Source: a virus. From it: a stretch of DNA of 27,149 nucleotides. The translations under genes were made by a program, and so were the position numbers. The stretch is taken from positions 1 through 27,149 of IMG/VR virus record IMGVR_UViG_3300045051_001501; one strand, written 5' to 3'. Under the pieces are notes generated by a model. It did no database searches and was not told where the DNA came from. It saw only the letters and a list, made by a program, of their open reading frames with translations. Each line of letters starts with the position of its first letter. Position 1 is the stretch's first letter. Positions 5,842 to 13,295 of the stretch are shown piece by piece.

Positions 5842-7379
5842 TGGCCATCATAGACACCAACGGCAACCCGATTAAAACTAAAACCAAAGAGCTAACCCAA
5901 GAGTTGGCGCGTCCCAGTTTGATGGGGGTACGCAACGCCTGGGGACACGGCACGGTCAGCAACGGCTTAACGCCTGAACGCCTAGCACAGATTTTACGCG
6001 CAGCAGACAGCGGCGACCATCATGCCTATCTGACATTAGCTGAAGAAATGGAAGAACGCGATGCGCACTACGGCTCTGTGTTGCGTACCCGTAAGCTGGC
6101 GGTGTCCGGCTTGCAAATCATCGTTGAGGCAGCCAGTGATGACGAGCACGATATTGCCCTGGCCGATGCGCTGCGTGAGCAGATTGAAAAGCCGGAATTT
6201 AGCAATGCGGTGGATGATTTGTTGGATGGTTTAGCCAAGGGTTATTCGGTGGTCGAAATAGTATGGCAGCGCGGGCAGTTTTGGCAGCCACAGTTCGCCT
6301 GGCGCGACCCGCGTTTCTTTCAGTTTGATAAAGAAACCGGCTCAGAACTGCGTTTGATTGACGAGGTGGATATGGTAAACGGGTTGCCGTTGCCAAAATA
6401 CCGCTTTATGACGCATATCCCGAAAATGAAATCCGGCCTCACCGTGCGCTCCGGCTTGGCACGGATGGCAGCGATTGCCTATCTGTGCAAATGCTGGACG
6501 CTGAAAGACTGGATGAGCTTTGTGGACTTATACGGTTTACCGTTACGGGTTGGTAAGTTTGGGCGTGGCGCAACGGAGCAGGAAATTGACACGCTGATTA
6601 CCGCGATTAGCAATATCGCCTCAGACGCGGGGGCGGTGATTCCTGAGTCCATGCAGCTTGAGTTTGTCGAGGCCGCAAAAGCCTCCGGCGGCGGCACAGG
6701 CGTGTTTTTAGAGATTGCCAGTTATTTGGATGCACAACTCTCTAAAGCGGTGCTGGGACAAACCATGACTACGGATAATGGCAGTTCGCAGTCTCAGGCC
6801 AATGTTCATAATGAAGTGCGGCTGGATATTTTAAAAGCCGATGCCGTGCAGTTAGGCAACACGCTGCAGCGCGATTTTGCCATTCCCTTTATTGATATTA
6901 ATCACGGGGTGCAGCCGCGTTATCCACGCATTGTGGTTTATGTGCCCGACAATGAAGATTTAGCGTTATTGATTACCGCGTTAGAGAAGTTAGTGCCGTT
7001 AGGTTTGGAGGTTGAACAGTCTGTGATTCGGGACAAGTTTGGTTTGCCAGACCCTGTTAAAAACGGCGGTAAACTGCTGAGGGTGCAAGCTGCACCGGTC
7101 GCTGCTGTCAATCATGCCGTTGCGTTAAATGCCGTTGGACAGATTGCAGCGGATAACGATGAGATAGATGAATTAGTCGATGAATCGTTAAAGGATTGGG
7201 AAAAGCTAATGTCTCCAGTCATTAATCCGATTGAAGAACTGGCGGCCAATTCCAGCGACTATGAAAGCTTTTTAATCGGCTTAGTCGAGTTGACCAAAAC
7301 CACAGACCCGACTGCATTAGTTGAATCGTTAGCATTGGCGACGTTTAAAGCGCGGGGGATGGGGGATGCCGGTTTGTAG
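5841..7379 (+). CDS. Portal protein, DUF935 family (Mu gp29-like)
   Basis: 512 residues from ATG 5841, with AAAGGA nine bases upstream. The family's features are present: an early LARPSLMGVRNAWGHGTV, the EEMEERDAHYGSVLRTRK segment that follows LTLAEE, WRDPRFFQFD, LYGLPLRVGKFG, and LGQTMTTDNGSSQSQA. The portal forms the dodecameric ring at the head vertex and works with the terminase. The C-terminus is unusual: the final codons run into a 137-bp repeat, and the stop TAG (7377-7379) is part of its GTAGG end. The original C-terminal residues may therefore have been changed or lost. Confidence 0.92.
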   Translation: MAIIDTNGNPIKTKTKELTQELARPSLMGVRNAWGHGTVSNGLTPERLAQILRAADSGDHHAYLTLAEEMEERDAHYGSVLRTRKLAVSGLQIIVEAASDDEHDIALADALREQIEKPEFSNAVDDLLDGLAKGYSVVEIVWQRGQFWQPQFAWRDPRFFQFDKETGSELRLIDEVDMVNGLPLPKYRFMTHIPKMKSGLTVRSGLARMAAIAYLCKCWTLKDWMSFVDLYGLPLRVGKFGRGATEQEIDTLITAISNIASDAGAVIPESMQLEFVEAAKASGGGTGVFLEIASYLDAQLSKAVLGQTMTTDNGSSQSQANVHNEVRLDILKADAVQLGNTLQRDFAIPFIDINHGVQPRYPRIVVYVPDNEDLALLITALEKLVPLGLEVEQSVIRDKFGLPDPVKNGGKLLRVQAAPVAAVNHAVALNAVGQIAADNDEIDELVDESLKDWEKLMSPVINPIEELAANSSDYESFLIGLVELTKTTDPTALVESLALATFKARGMGDAGL

Positions 7380-7507
7380 GTTGGGTTAGCTTATGTAGCG
7401 CAAGCGGAATAAGCGTAACCCAACATGAGCAGCAATATATAACCGTTAGCGTTGGGTTACGCCCGTCTCGCTCCCGTTCGACAGGCTAACCCAACCTACA
7501 GAATCAA
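7371..7507. repeat. REP-like compound inverted repeat, copy A
   Basis: Perfect 15-bp outer arms, GTAGGTTGGGTTAGC (from 7376) and GCTAACCCAACCTAC (to about 7500), enclose inner arms GCGTAACCCAAC and GTTGGGTTACGC. The element therefore folds as two hairpins or one nested cruciform. Copy B at 7833-7970 is nearly identical outside the first loop (five differences in about 96 bases). Copy A supplies the portal stop codon. It resembles small non-autonomous REP/BIME-type elements. Confidence 0.85.
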
Positions 7508-7526
7508 AGATTAACAGGATTGACTT

Positions 7527-7832
7527 ATGAAAAAAACACTCATTACCGCATTGTTATATTTAATTTCCGGCTGTGCTGAACTGCCCAAAGACCTGCCACA
7601 GCCAGCGGTTAATCTGCAAGAATCTATGCAGAACTGTGTAGCAGGCAGCTTTTTAACGCAAACGCTCAATAGCAGCTTTATTTTGACGAAGCCAGATTTA
7701 CAGGCGGTTAAAAACCAAGCGGCTACGGCATTGGCAGATTGTGCTAACGCTGAGCTGAACAAAGCCGTTACCAAGGCTTTAACAAAGCTGACTGCGGGGC
7801 AGGTTTGCATTCCGCCTGAAGCAAAAAAATAA
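7527..7832 (+). CDS. Small putative lipoprotein (cargo gene between repeats)
   Basis: 101 residues. The N-terminus MKKTLITALLYLISGC is a lipoprotein signal peptide with a lipobox-like ISGC, so the mature protein would begin at Cys16. The mature part is helical, with two further cysteines flanking the middle (QNCVAGSF and LADCAN) and a third near the end (QVCIPPE). No catalytic motif is seen. It has no counterpart in the Mu head operon at this place (portal to MuF) and is bracketed by two copies of a REP-like repeat, so it is likely an acquired gene. Possible roles are surface alteration or an Rz1-like lysis component, neither shown. AGGA in a short CAGGATT motif supplies the ribosome-binding site. 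Confidence 0.7.
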   Translation: MKKTLITALLYLISGCAELPKDLPQPAVNLQESMQNCVAGSFLTQTLNSSFILTKPDLQAVKNQAATALADCANAELNKAVTKALTKLTAGQVCIPPEAKK

Positions 7833-7970
7833 GGTTTGTAGGTTGGGTTAGCATTTTTTGCGATTTAGCAAAAAAGCGTAACCCAACATGAGCGGCAATA
7901 GATAACCGTTGGCGTTGGGTTACGCCCGTCTCACTCCTGTTCGACAGGCTAACCCAACCTACAGAATCAA
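7833..7970. repeat. REP-like compound inverted repeat, copy B
   Basis: 138-bp direct copy of the element at 7371-7507, beginning one base after the lipoprotein stop. The outer 15-bp and inner 12-bp arms are conserved exactly. The first loop differs completely and has become a separate small hairpin (TTTTTTGC ... GCAAAAAA). Conserved arms with a divergent loop suggest selection on the folded structure or independent insertion of related elements. Confidence 0.85.
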
Positions 7971-7989
7971 GTTTTTTGGAAATAAAACC

Positions 7990-8133
7990 ATGCAAAAAAA
8001 ATCTCCCTGCTGCCCTGGTTATCTATTATTTATGTTTATCAGTTTGGGCTGCTTTGAATGCGAACGCTGTCATAGGACTTATCCTATCAATGATATTTTA
8101 GACGATGAGCAATTAAACACGGAGGATGACTGA
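7990..8133 (+). CDS. Small cysteine-rich hypothetical protein
   Basis: 47 residues from ATG 7990, with TTGGA nine bases upstream. The stop overlaps the MuF start (TGATGG), indicating translational coupling. The N-terminus has CCPG and a short hydrophobic stretch (YLLFMFISLG), then CFECERCH, then an acidic tail. The clustered cysteines and histidine could bind one metal ion; the hydrophobic stretch is short for a membrane helix. I do not recognise the family. It lies just after repeat copy B, so it may be original phage sequence or part of the insertion. Confidence 0.5.
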   Translation: MQKKSPCCPGYLLFMFISLGCFECERCHRTYPINDILDDEQLNTEDD

Positions 8134-9011
8134 TGGCCGCCCCCGTGCCACAAGACGCGCTGGATTATTTCAATGCCAAGCAGCTTAAACCTAGTTTTGA
8201 TTACCGCGATGTGTGGCGTGAAGAACATGCCCTTAACTTCACGGTGGCCAAAGCTATGCAATTGGATATTTTGCAGGATATTCAACAAGCTGTTGCCAGT
8301 GCAATTGCTGAAGGAAAAACCTTTGCGAAATTTCAAAGTGAGCTTAGCGACATTTTGGTTGATAAAGGCTGGTGGGGTAAACATAAGATAACAGACCCGC
8401 TGACCGGCAAAACTAAATTGGTGGAATTAGGCAGCCCCCGCCGCTTAAAAATTATCTACGACAGCAATCTGCGCACCGCCAGAGCCGCGCAAAAATGGCA
8501 GCTAATCCAGCGCACCAAGCAGACGATGCCCTACTTGCTGTATCAGTTAGGGCCGTCAGCTAAACACCGCGATGCACACGTTGCCATTAATAACACGCTG
8601 TTGCCAGTTGATGATCCATTCTGGGGGATTTATTACCCACCCAACGGTTATGGCTGCAAATGCTGGGTGCGGCAAATCGGCAATCATGAGTATGAATCGC
8701 TGGCAGGAAACGGCGATTACAACACCGAATCGCCGCCGATTGAGTATGAGGATTGGCTGAACAAGCGCACAGGGGAAATTGAAAAAGTACCCAAAGGCGT
8801 ACAACCAGGCTGGGACACGAATCCCGGCATAGCAAGAAAGGCCACACTAGATAAACTGCTGGCGGAAAAAACTAAGACCTCAACTCGAATGACCGATAAA
8901 TTAATGCAGTCTCTGACCGCGCTCAGGGACAATATTAAACAGACGGTTAAAGCTGGTTTAAAACAAGCGTTGAGAGATTTAGCCAAGGTTATTAATCCTT
9001 TATCGAAATAA
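8133..9011 (+). CDS. Phage head morphogenesis protein, MuF (SPP1 gp7 / Mu gp30-like)
   Basis: 292 residues. The MuF domain is recognised by the conserved block from about residue 113 to 180: NLRTARAAQKWQ, PYLLYQLGPSAKHRDAH (H145, H149), DPFWGIYYPPNG, and YGCKCWVRQI. It is followed by a conserved GDYNTESPP / WLNKRTGEIEKVPKGVQPGW region and a basic helical C-terminus. MuF proteins are minor head components associated with the portal vertex. The protein is shorter than Mu gp30, consistent with the core domain alone. It is the last gene before the second late element. Confidence 0.9.
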   Translation: MAAPVPQDALDYFNAKQLKPSFDYRDVWREEHALNFTVAKAMQLDILQDIQQAVASAIAEGKTFAKFQSELSDILVDKGWWGKHKITDPLTGKTKLVELGSPRRLKIIYDSNLRTARAAQKWQLIQRTKQTMPYLLYQLGPSAKHRDAHVAINNTLLPVDDPFWGIYYPPNGYGCKCWVRQIGNHEYESLAGNGDYNTESPPIEYEDWLNKRTGEIEKVPKGVQPGWDTNPGIARKATLDKLLAEKTKTSTRMTDKLMQSLTALRDNIKQTVKAGLKQALRDLAKVINPLSK

Positions 9012-9203
9012 CAGCCGTTTTAAGGCGCATTTGTCAATTTTGGCTATCAAGGTATTAAAACACAAAAACCGCAGCTTCTACCTCCGTTAAACCCCCGTTA
9101 AATTTGATGTTTTAAAACGATTTTGAACACGATGACACGGATTATTAGACTAACAGGATTAAATCCTGACAATCCTGGAGTCTAAGAGAATCATGTTCAA
9201 ATA
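9012..9203. other. Intergenic region with CAGGATT-type palindrome
   Basis: No gene is evident in the gap before the protease operon. It holds a 15-bp palindrome CAGGATTAAATCCTG at about 9154-9168 and a partial repeat (CAATCCTGGA), members of the same short repeat type as at 11582-11662 and 7512. No convincing T-tract terminator was found for the MuF transcript. Confidence 0.4.
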
Positions 9204-9221
9204 ATAAACCGCTTTACTATC
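9204..9221 (+). promoter_or_regulatory. Late-promoter element, copy 2 (PI position)
   Basis: Second exact copy of ATAAACCGCTTTACTATC, extended upstream by AAATA that is shared with copy 3. It ends 31 bases before the protease/scaffold ATG, the location of the PI late promoter in Mu. Confidence 0.7.
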
Positions 9222-9252
9222 TCCTCAACTGCTATGGCGTTACGCTGTAGCC

Positions 9253-10242
9253 ATGAAAACACCACTTCTCACTGCATTATGTCTTGCGCTTCCCGCTGTT
9301 GCGGACGGTAACGTCCCTGAGTGGGTTGAACTTATTCCCGCCGGAATCCAGGTTAAAGGACTAGACGGGCGCGAATGGATAAACGATAAGCCGCAAGACA
9401 TCCTGAACCATTTTAACGCGCTTAAACAGTCAGGGCGTGAGCTGGTCTTTGATTTTGAACATAGTACAGAACTGAAAGCTCCAAAAGGCGACAAAGCCCC
9501 AGCTTCCGGCTGGGGCGTGGAAATGCAGCAGCGCGAAGACGGCTCAATTTGGGCAAAAGTGAACTGGAATGAGGAAGGTAGCAAAGCAATTGCCGCGAAA
9601 GAGTACCGGTATCTGTCGCCGGTTTTAATCTATGAAAAAAACACTCGCCGCATTGTCGGCATTCAATCGGTCGCGCTGACCAACAAAGCTAATTTGTTAG
9701 TGACCGCGCTTAACAGTCAAGATTTTTCACCCCCGGAGACTCCAACAATGGACATAAAACAACTCCTTGCTTTGCTGGGCTTGCCAGAAACGGCGACGCT
9801 GGATGAAGCACTGGCCGCTATCAAGGCTTTGCAAAGCGAAAAAGAAGCGGCTATGAATCACGCCAGTCACCCGCCGCTGGATAAGTTTGTGCCGCGTGCC
9901 GATTATGACACCGCCTTAAACCAGGCGCAGGCGGCGACGGCAAAGCTGGCAGAAATTCAAAAACAAAGCCGCGATGCGGAAATTGAAACCGCGATTAATC
10001 AGGCGTTGGCAGCGGGCAAGATTACCCCTGCCACCAAAGATTACCACGTCGCCAACTGTCAACAAGACGGCGGCTTAGCGCGGTTTAAGGCTTTTGTCGC
10101 CACCGCACCAGAGATTGCCGCGCCTAGTGGTTTGGACGGCAGGAAGCCAGCGGAGCAGCAAACCGCGCTAAACCACGAAACTCAAACGATTGCCAACTTG
10201 TTCGGCAATTCAGTCGAAGACCTTAAAAAATATGGTGGTTAA
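9253..10242 (+). CDS. Head maturation protease / scaffold fusion (Mu gpI, gp32-like)
   Basis: 329 residues. The N-terminal 165 residues are the Mu I-type protease domain, with GIQVKGLDGREW, LVFDFEHSTE, APASGWGVEM, EYRYLSPVL and VGIQSVALTNKANL. The C-terminal half is a helical, alanine/glutamine-rich scaffold. A strong internal start (GGAG then ATG at 9748) probably yields the scaffold alone, as in Mu where I and Z overlap. The protein helps assemble and then process the prohead. The first residues resemble a signal peptide, but this N-terminus is usual for the family. A short inverted repeat, ATGGC ... GCCAT, overlaps the start codon. Confidence 0.9.
   Translation: MKTPLLTALCLALPAVADGNVPEWVELIPAGIQVKGLDGREWINDKPQDILNHFNALKQSGRELVFDFEHSTELKAPKGDKAPASGWGVEMQQREDGSIWAKVNWNEEGSKAIAAKEYRYLSPVLIYEKNTRRIVGIQSVALTNKANLLVTALNSQDFSPPETPTMDIKQLLALLGLPETATLDEALAAIKALQSEKEAAMNHASHPPLDKFVPRADYDTALNQAQAATAKLAEIQKQSRDAEIETAINQALAAGKITPATKDYHVANCQQDGGLARFKAFVATAPEIAAPSGLDGRKPAEQQTALNHETQTIANLFGNSVEDLKKYGG
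9748..10242 (+). CDS. Internal-start scaffold protein (Mu Z-like)
   Basis: An in-frame ATG at 9748, with GGAG at 9735-9738, begins MDIKQLLALLGLPETATLDE, a natural protein start, right after a proline-rich linker (PPETPT). The product of 164 residues would be the assembly scaffold, made separately from the protease fusion. It is helical, with a charged middle. The C-terminal FGNSVEDLKKYG is probably the head-protein binding segment. This arrangement is established for Mu; here it is inferred from the start signal. Confidence 0.7.
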   Translation: MDIKQLLALLGLPETATLDEALAAIKALQSEKEAAMNHASHPPLDKFVPRADYDTALNQAQAATAKLAEIQKQSRDAEIETAINQALAAGKITPATKDYHVANCQQDGGLARFKAFVATAPEIAAPSGLDGRKPAEQQTALNHETQTIANLFGNSVEDLKKYGG

Positions 10243-10244
10243 CA

Positions 10245-10643
10245 ATGGCTTTAGCAGCAGATAGAAACACCCCGCTTCAGGATGCCGAAGTTATCAGCGT
10301 TCCTGTTGCAACTGGAGTCACTTGTTACGCGGGCGGCATGGCTTGCGCCAATGCGTCAGGGTTTGCAACGCCTGGTGCGACCGCCACCACGTTGACGTAT
10401 TTAGGCCGCTTTGAAGAAACGGTCGCCAATGCAGGTGCAAACGGTGCAGCCTCTGTGATAGTGCGGCGCAAAAAAGCCTTTAAATGGAAAAACTCCGGTT
10501 CAGACGCGGTCACGCAGGCCAGCTTAGGCAAGGTTTGCTACATCGTCGATGATGAAACCGTAGCCGCCACCAACGGCACTAACACCCGCTCAGCGGCTGG
10601 TATTGTGGTTGGAGTGGAATCCGACGGCGTTTGGGTTGAATAA
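10245..10643 (+). CDS. Putative head decoration protein (DUF2190-like)
   Basis: 132 residues starting three bases after the protease stop. The sequence is glycine/alanine-rich and strand-rich (PVATGVTCYAGGMACANASG, YLGRFEETVANAGANGAASV, VCYIVDDETVA, AAGIVVGVESDGVWVE). This is typical of small beta-barrel decoration proteins encoded between scaffold and major head protein. It probably binds the outside of the expanded capsid and stabilises it. There is no signal peptide. The assignment rests on pattern and position; it corresponds to the place of Mu gp33. Confidence 0.75.
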   Translation: MALAADRNTPLQDAEVISVPVATGVTCYAGGMACANASGFATPGATATTLTYLGRFEETVANAGANGAASVIVRRKKAFKWKNSGSDAVTQASLGKVCYIVDDETVAATNGTNTRSAAGIVVGVESDGVWVE

Positions 10644-10666
10644 CCTTTTTTTGGAGCAATAAAACT

Positions 10667-11575
10667 ATGGTAGTAAATAAAGCCGTGTTGACAGGGCTGT
10701 TTGTCAACCTGTTAACCACGTTTAACAAGGCGTTCGACAGTGCGCCGACGATGTGGGAAAAAATCGCCATGCGGGTGCCGTCCACCAGTGCCTATAACGA
10801 TTACAAATGGCTGTCAAATTTCCCCAAAATGCGGCGCTGGATTGGCGCAAAGCACGTTAAGGCACTGGAAGCCTATCGCTACATCATCACCAACGAGGAT
10901 TTTGAAGCGACGGTGGAAGTTGACCGCAACGACATTGAAGATGACCAGTTAGGCATTTATGAACCGCAGGCCAAAAGCGCGGGTTTTTCTGCCAAGCAGC
11001 TACCGGATGAGCTGATATGCGGTGAAGCGGCTAACGGGGTGTTCACGCTGACCTGTTTTGACGGTCAGTATATGTGCGATACCGATCATCCCGTAGGCGA
11101 TAGTACAGTATCTAATAAAGGTACGGCGGCGTTGTCAGTTGCTACATTGGCATTAGCACAAGCCAGTTTAGGTGCCGGTATTACCGCAATGAACAACTTT
11201 AAAGATGACGAAGGCCGCCCTCTGAACAGTAATCCTAATATTCTGATGGTGCCGCCAGCTCTGCGGGAAACCGCCAATACCTTGATGACCACAGACAGGC
11301 TGGAAGATGGCAAGCCCAATCCGTACAAGGGCACAATGGAAGTGGTGGTCAATCTGTGGCTGACCTCTGCGACTGCCTGGTATCTACTTGATACAACCAA
11401 ACCGGTGAAACCGTTTATTTTCCAAGACCGTAAAGCTCCGGTATTTGTGTCACAAACTGACATGAATGCTGATGATGTGTTCAGCCGCAAGAAGTTTAAG
11501 TTTGGCGCAGAAGCGCGGGCGGCGGCGGGGTATGGTTTTTGGCAGTTGATTTATGGCTCAACCGGCGCGGGTTAA
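10667..11575 (+). CDS. Major head protein (Mu gpT family)
   Basis: 302 residues, close to Mu gpT (about 305). TTTGGAGCAA precedes the ATG. Family features include LTGLFVNLLTTFNKAFDSAP near the N-terminus, KWLSNFPKMRRWIG, FEATVEVDRNDIEDDQ, an internal DGQYMCDTDHP, LNSNPNILMVPPALRETA, and the C-terminal VFSRKKFKFGAEARAAAGYG. It forms the HK97-fold capsid shell, with the preceding scaffold and decoration proteins acting on it. The downstream gap contains a long inverted repeat at 11582-11662. Confidence 0.93.
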   Translation: MVVNKAVLTGLFVNLLTTFNKAFDSAPTMWEKIAMRVPSTSAYNDYKWLSNFPKMRRWIGAKHVKALEAYRYIITNEDFEATVEVDRNDIEDDQLGIYEPQAKSAGFSAKQLPDELICGEAANGVFTLTCFDGQYMCDTDHPVGDSTVSNKGTAALSVATLALAQASLGAGITAMNNFKDDEGRPLNSNPNILMVPPALRETANTLMTTDRLEDGKPNPYKGTMEVVVNLWLTSATAWYLLDTTKPVKPFIFQDRKAPVFVSQTDMNADDVFSRKKFKFGAEARAAAGYGFWQLIYGSTGAG

Positions 11576-11581
11576 TTCATA

Positions 11582-11662
11582 TCTGAATCAGGATTGACAG
11601 GATTTTGGGATTTAACAGGATTCATCCTGCCAATCTTTAAATCTTGAAAATCCTGATTCAGA
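11582..11662. repeat. REP-like inverted repeat after the major head gene
   Basis: Perfect 14-bp outer arms TCTGAATCAGGATT (11582-11595) and AATCCTGATTCAGA (11649-11662). Inner arms GATTGACAGGA (11592-11602) and TCCTGCCAATC (11625-11635) match at 10 of 11 positions, and a central palindrome CAGGATTCATCCTG lies at 11616-11629. It should form a long hairpin in mRNA just after the most highly expressed head gene. Related CAGGATT fragments occur at 7512 and 9154. Confidence 0.8.
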
Positions 11663-11681
11663 CAAACAATAGAGAAACATC

Positions 11682-11903
11682 ATGGCAGAAAAAACTAAAC
11701 CAACACCTCCTGAAGAACAAACGCGGCCAGCAGAGGCGAAACCGGTTTTAAAACCCGTCTCCATCCGCACCACCGGCGCAATGCGGTTTTTCCGTGCAGG
11801 GCAGCAATTTGGTCGTTTGGCCAGAACAGTGGATGACTATACACCGGAACAACTGACAGCTTGGCAGGAAGAACCGTTTTTAATCGTTGAACTGGCAGAC
11901 TAA
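11682..11903 (+). CDS. Mu gp35-like (HI1506-type) small head protein
   Basis: 73 residues. A charged proline/lysine-rich N-terminus (EKTKPTPPEEQTRPAEAKP) precedes the conserved core ISRT-like VSIRTTGAMRFFRAGQQFGRL, then DDYTPEQLTAWQEEPFLIVE. This core is the small FluMu gp35 / HI1506 N-terminal domain found after the major head protein in Mu relatives. The precise role is unknown. The stop is two bases before the gp36 start. It reads as a complete gene of normal length. Confidence 0.75.
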   Translation: MAEKTKPTPPEEQTRPAEAKPVLKPVSIRTTGAMRFFRAGQQFGRLARTVDDYTPEQLTAWQEEPFLIVELAD

Positions 11904-11905
11904 CC

Positions 11906-12349
11906 ATGTACGCCACTGCCCAGGACATTATTGACCGCTATACGCTGGACGAGCTGATTATCGCCGCTGATTTTGATGGCGACGGTGAATATGACACGGT
12001 GCCAGTCAATAAAGCGTTGAGTGATGCGTCAGAAGAAATTGATAGCTGGTTGCAGCATTGCTACGAAACACCGGTTGCGACTCCGTTAACAGGAAAATTC
12101 AGCCAGTTGACGGCTATTTGTGTGGACATTGCCTGTTACCGTTTAGGGTTTAACCTGCAAAAATACACTGAGGAAAAGGACAGCCGCTATAAAAACGCCC
12201 TGAACCGGTTGGGGCTACTGTGCCCGAAAGCCAAGCAGATTATGAGCGGCAAGGTGGAGAATTTAGAAAATCAAGCCACTGCAGGAAAAGCAACGTTAAT
12301 AGGCGGCGGGCGGGTGTTTAGTCGCAACAGTCAAAAAGGCTTGCTGTAA
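11906..12349 (+). CDS. DUF1320 protein (Mu gp36-like), head-tail connector
   Basis: 147 residues. The start MYATAQDIIDRYTLDELIIAAD and the following acidic stretch, then NKALSDASEEIDSWLQ, YETPV, LTAICVDIACYRLG and LCPKAKQIMSGK are the DUF1320 pattern. It is a largely helical gp6-type connector that extends the portal at the head-tail joint. The stop overlaps the next ATG (TAATG). Length agrees with the family. Confidence 0.87.
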   Translation: MYATAQDIIDRYTLDELIIAADFDGDGEYDTVPVNKALSDASEEIDSWLQHCYETPVATPLTGKFSQLTAICVDIACYRLGFNLQKYTEEKDSRYKNALNRLGLLCPKAKQIMSGKVENLENQATAGKATLIGGGRVFSRNSQKGLL

Positions 12350-12795
12350 TGAGTGACGGGGCTTTTGTTCGGGTCAACCTGAAAACGCGCGGCTTAGAGG
12401 CGTTAAAAAACCGCCTGAACCGCTTTTTGCGCAGCCCGTTAAACGGCGTGGAAGTGGATGTCGGGGCAGAAGTTTTGTCTCAGGTGCAGCGCAGGATTCA
12501 AAGCGAAAAAACCTCTCCTGACGGCAAAGCATGGGCAGATTGGTCGCCTGATTATGCCAAAACCAGACACTCTGGGCAGTCCTTGCTACAAGGCGAAGGT
12601 AACTTACTGGATAGCCTTTCTATCACGCAGCAGGGCGGTGATACCTTAGTCGGCTCTAATCTGGTTTATGCCGCCACCCATCAATATGGGGATGCCTCGC
12701 GTAATATCAAGGATAGGAAATATCTTGGGGTCAATGAAGGGAAAATGGACTCACTGCTTAGGATTGTGGATGACTGGGTGGATGCGCATTTATGA
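12349..12795 (+). CDS. Phage virion morphogenesis / tail completion protein (P2 gpS / Mu gpG type)
   Basis: 148 residues. The conserved elements are a basic N-terminal half with LEALKNRLNRFLRSPL, EVLSQVQRRIQSEKTSPDGKAW, then LLQGEGNLLDSL, LVGSNLVYAATHQYGDASR and RKYLGVNE near the end. This is the virion morphogenesis family (P2 gpS, Mu gpG). In Mu, gpG lies before the protease; here it follows gp36, which is common in chimeric Mu-like phages. It acts in tail completion or head-tail joining. The end overlaps the next start by four bases (ATGA). Confidence 0.87.
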   Translation: MSDGAFVRVNLKTRGLEALKNRLNRFLRSPLNGVEVDVGAEVLSQVQRRIQSEKTSPDGKAWADWSPDYAKTRHSGQSLLQGEGNLLDSLSITQQGGDTLVGSNLVYAATHQYGDASRNIKDRKYLGVNEGKMDSLLRIVDDWVDAHL

Positions 12796-13295
12796 ACATT
12801 CTTGACGTGTTAAACGCGGTTAAATCCGCTGTGCATACTGCCTTGCCTGAGCTAAGACGCTGTGAAGTGCACGGTGGCCGCTTTGATATTGCTGAATTAA
12901 AGCGGATTGCCACCCAAACTCCGGCAGTGTTCGTGGCACTGCTTGGAACGCCAGAAGTCAAAGCTCCTGGCACGGATGAAACCGATATTGAACTGACGAT
13001 TGCGTTATATGTGGTCACGTCTGACAAGGTGAGTCTGCCGCGTGTAGAGTCAGTGATTAACATTACCCAGGCATTATTGCAGTTAGTGATATTGAATGAT
13101 TGGGGCTTAGCGAAAGTCGGGGAGCCGACAAATGTAACCTCGCAAAATCTTTACTCTGGTGATGTGGACAAACACGGTATTGCGCTGTGGGCAGTGAGCT
13201 TTAAACAGCGGATACGGGTAGGAACCAGCATTTATCTGGAAGATGGCGTGTTACCGTCGCAGTTATACATTAACGGTGAGATGGTGTCAGTATGA
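12792..13295 (+). CDS. DUF1834 protein (Mu gp37-like)
   Basis: 167 residues, starting in an ATGA overlap. Family features are the helical start MNILDVLNAVKSAVHTALPEL, the strand pair AVFVALLGTPEVKAPG, TDETDIELTIALYVV, the mid-helix RVESVINITQALLQLVILNDWGL split by short loops, and the late ALWAVSFKQRIRVG. DUF1834/gp37 proteins are tail terminator or joining proteins between head and sheath/tube. The gene links the Mu-type head block to the P2-type baseplate block. Its stop again overlaps the next start by four bases. Confidence 0.82.
   Translation: MNILDVLNAVKSAVHTALPELRRCEVHGGRFDIAELKRIATQTPAVFVALLGTPEVKAPGTDETDIELTIALYVVTSDKVSLPRVESVINITQALLQLVILNDWGLAKVGEPTNVTSQNLYSGDVDKHGIALWAVSFKQRIRVGTSIYLEDGVLPSQLYINGEMVSV

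Noticed and set aside
9253-9310. Signal peptide on the head protease
   Set aside because: The first 20 residues look like one, but Mu-type protease/scaffold proteins often start with a hydrophobic MKTPLLTALCL-type segment and act in the cytoplasm.
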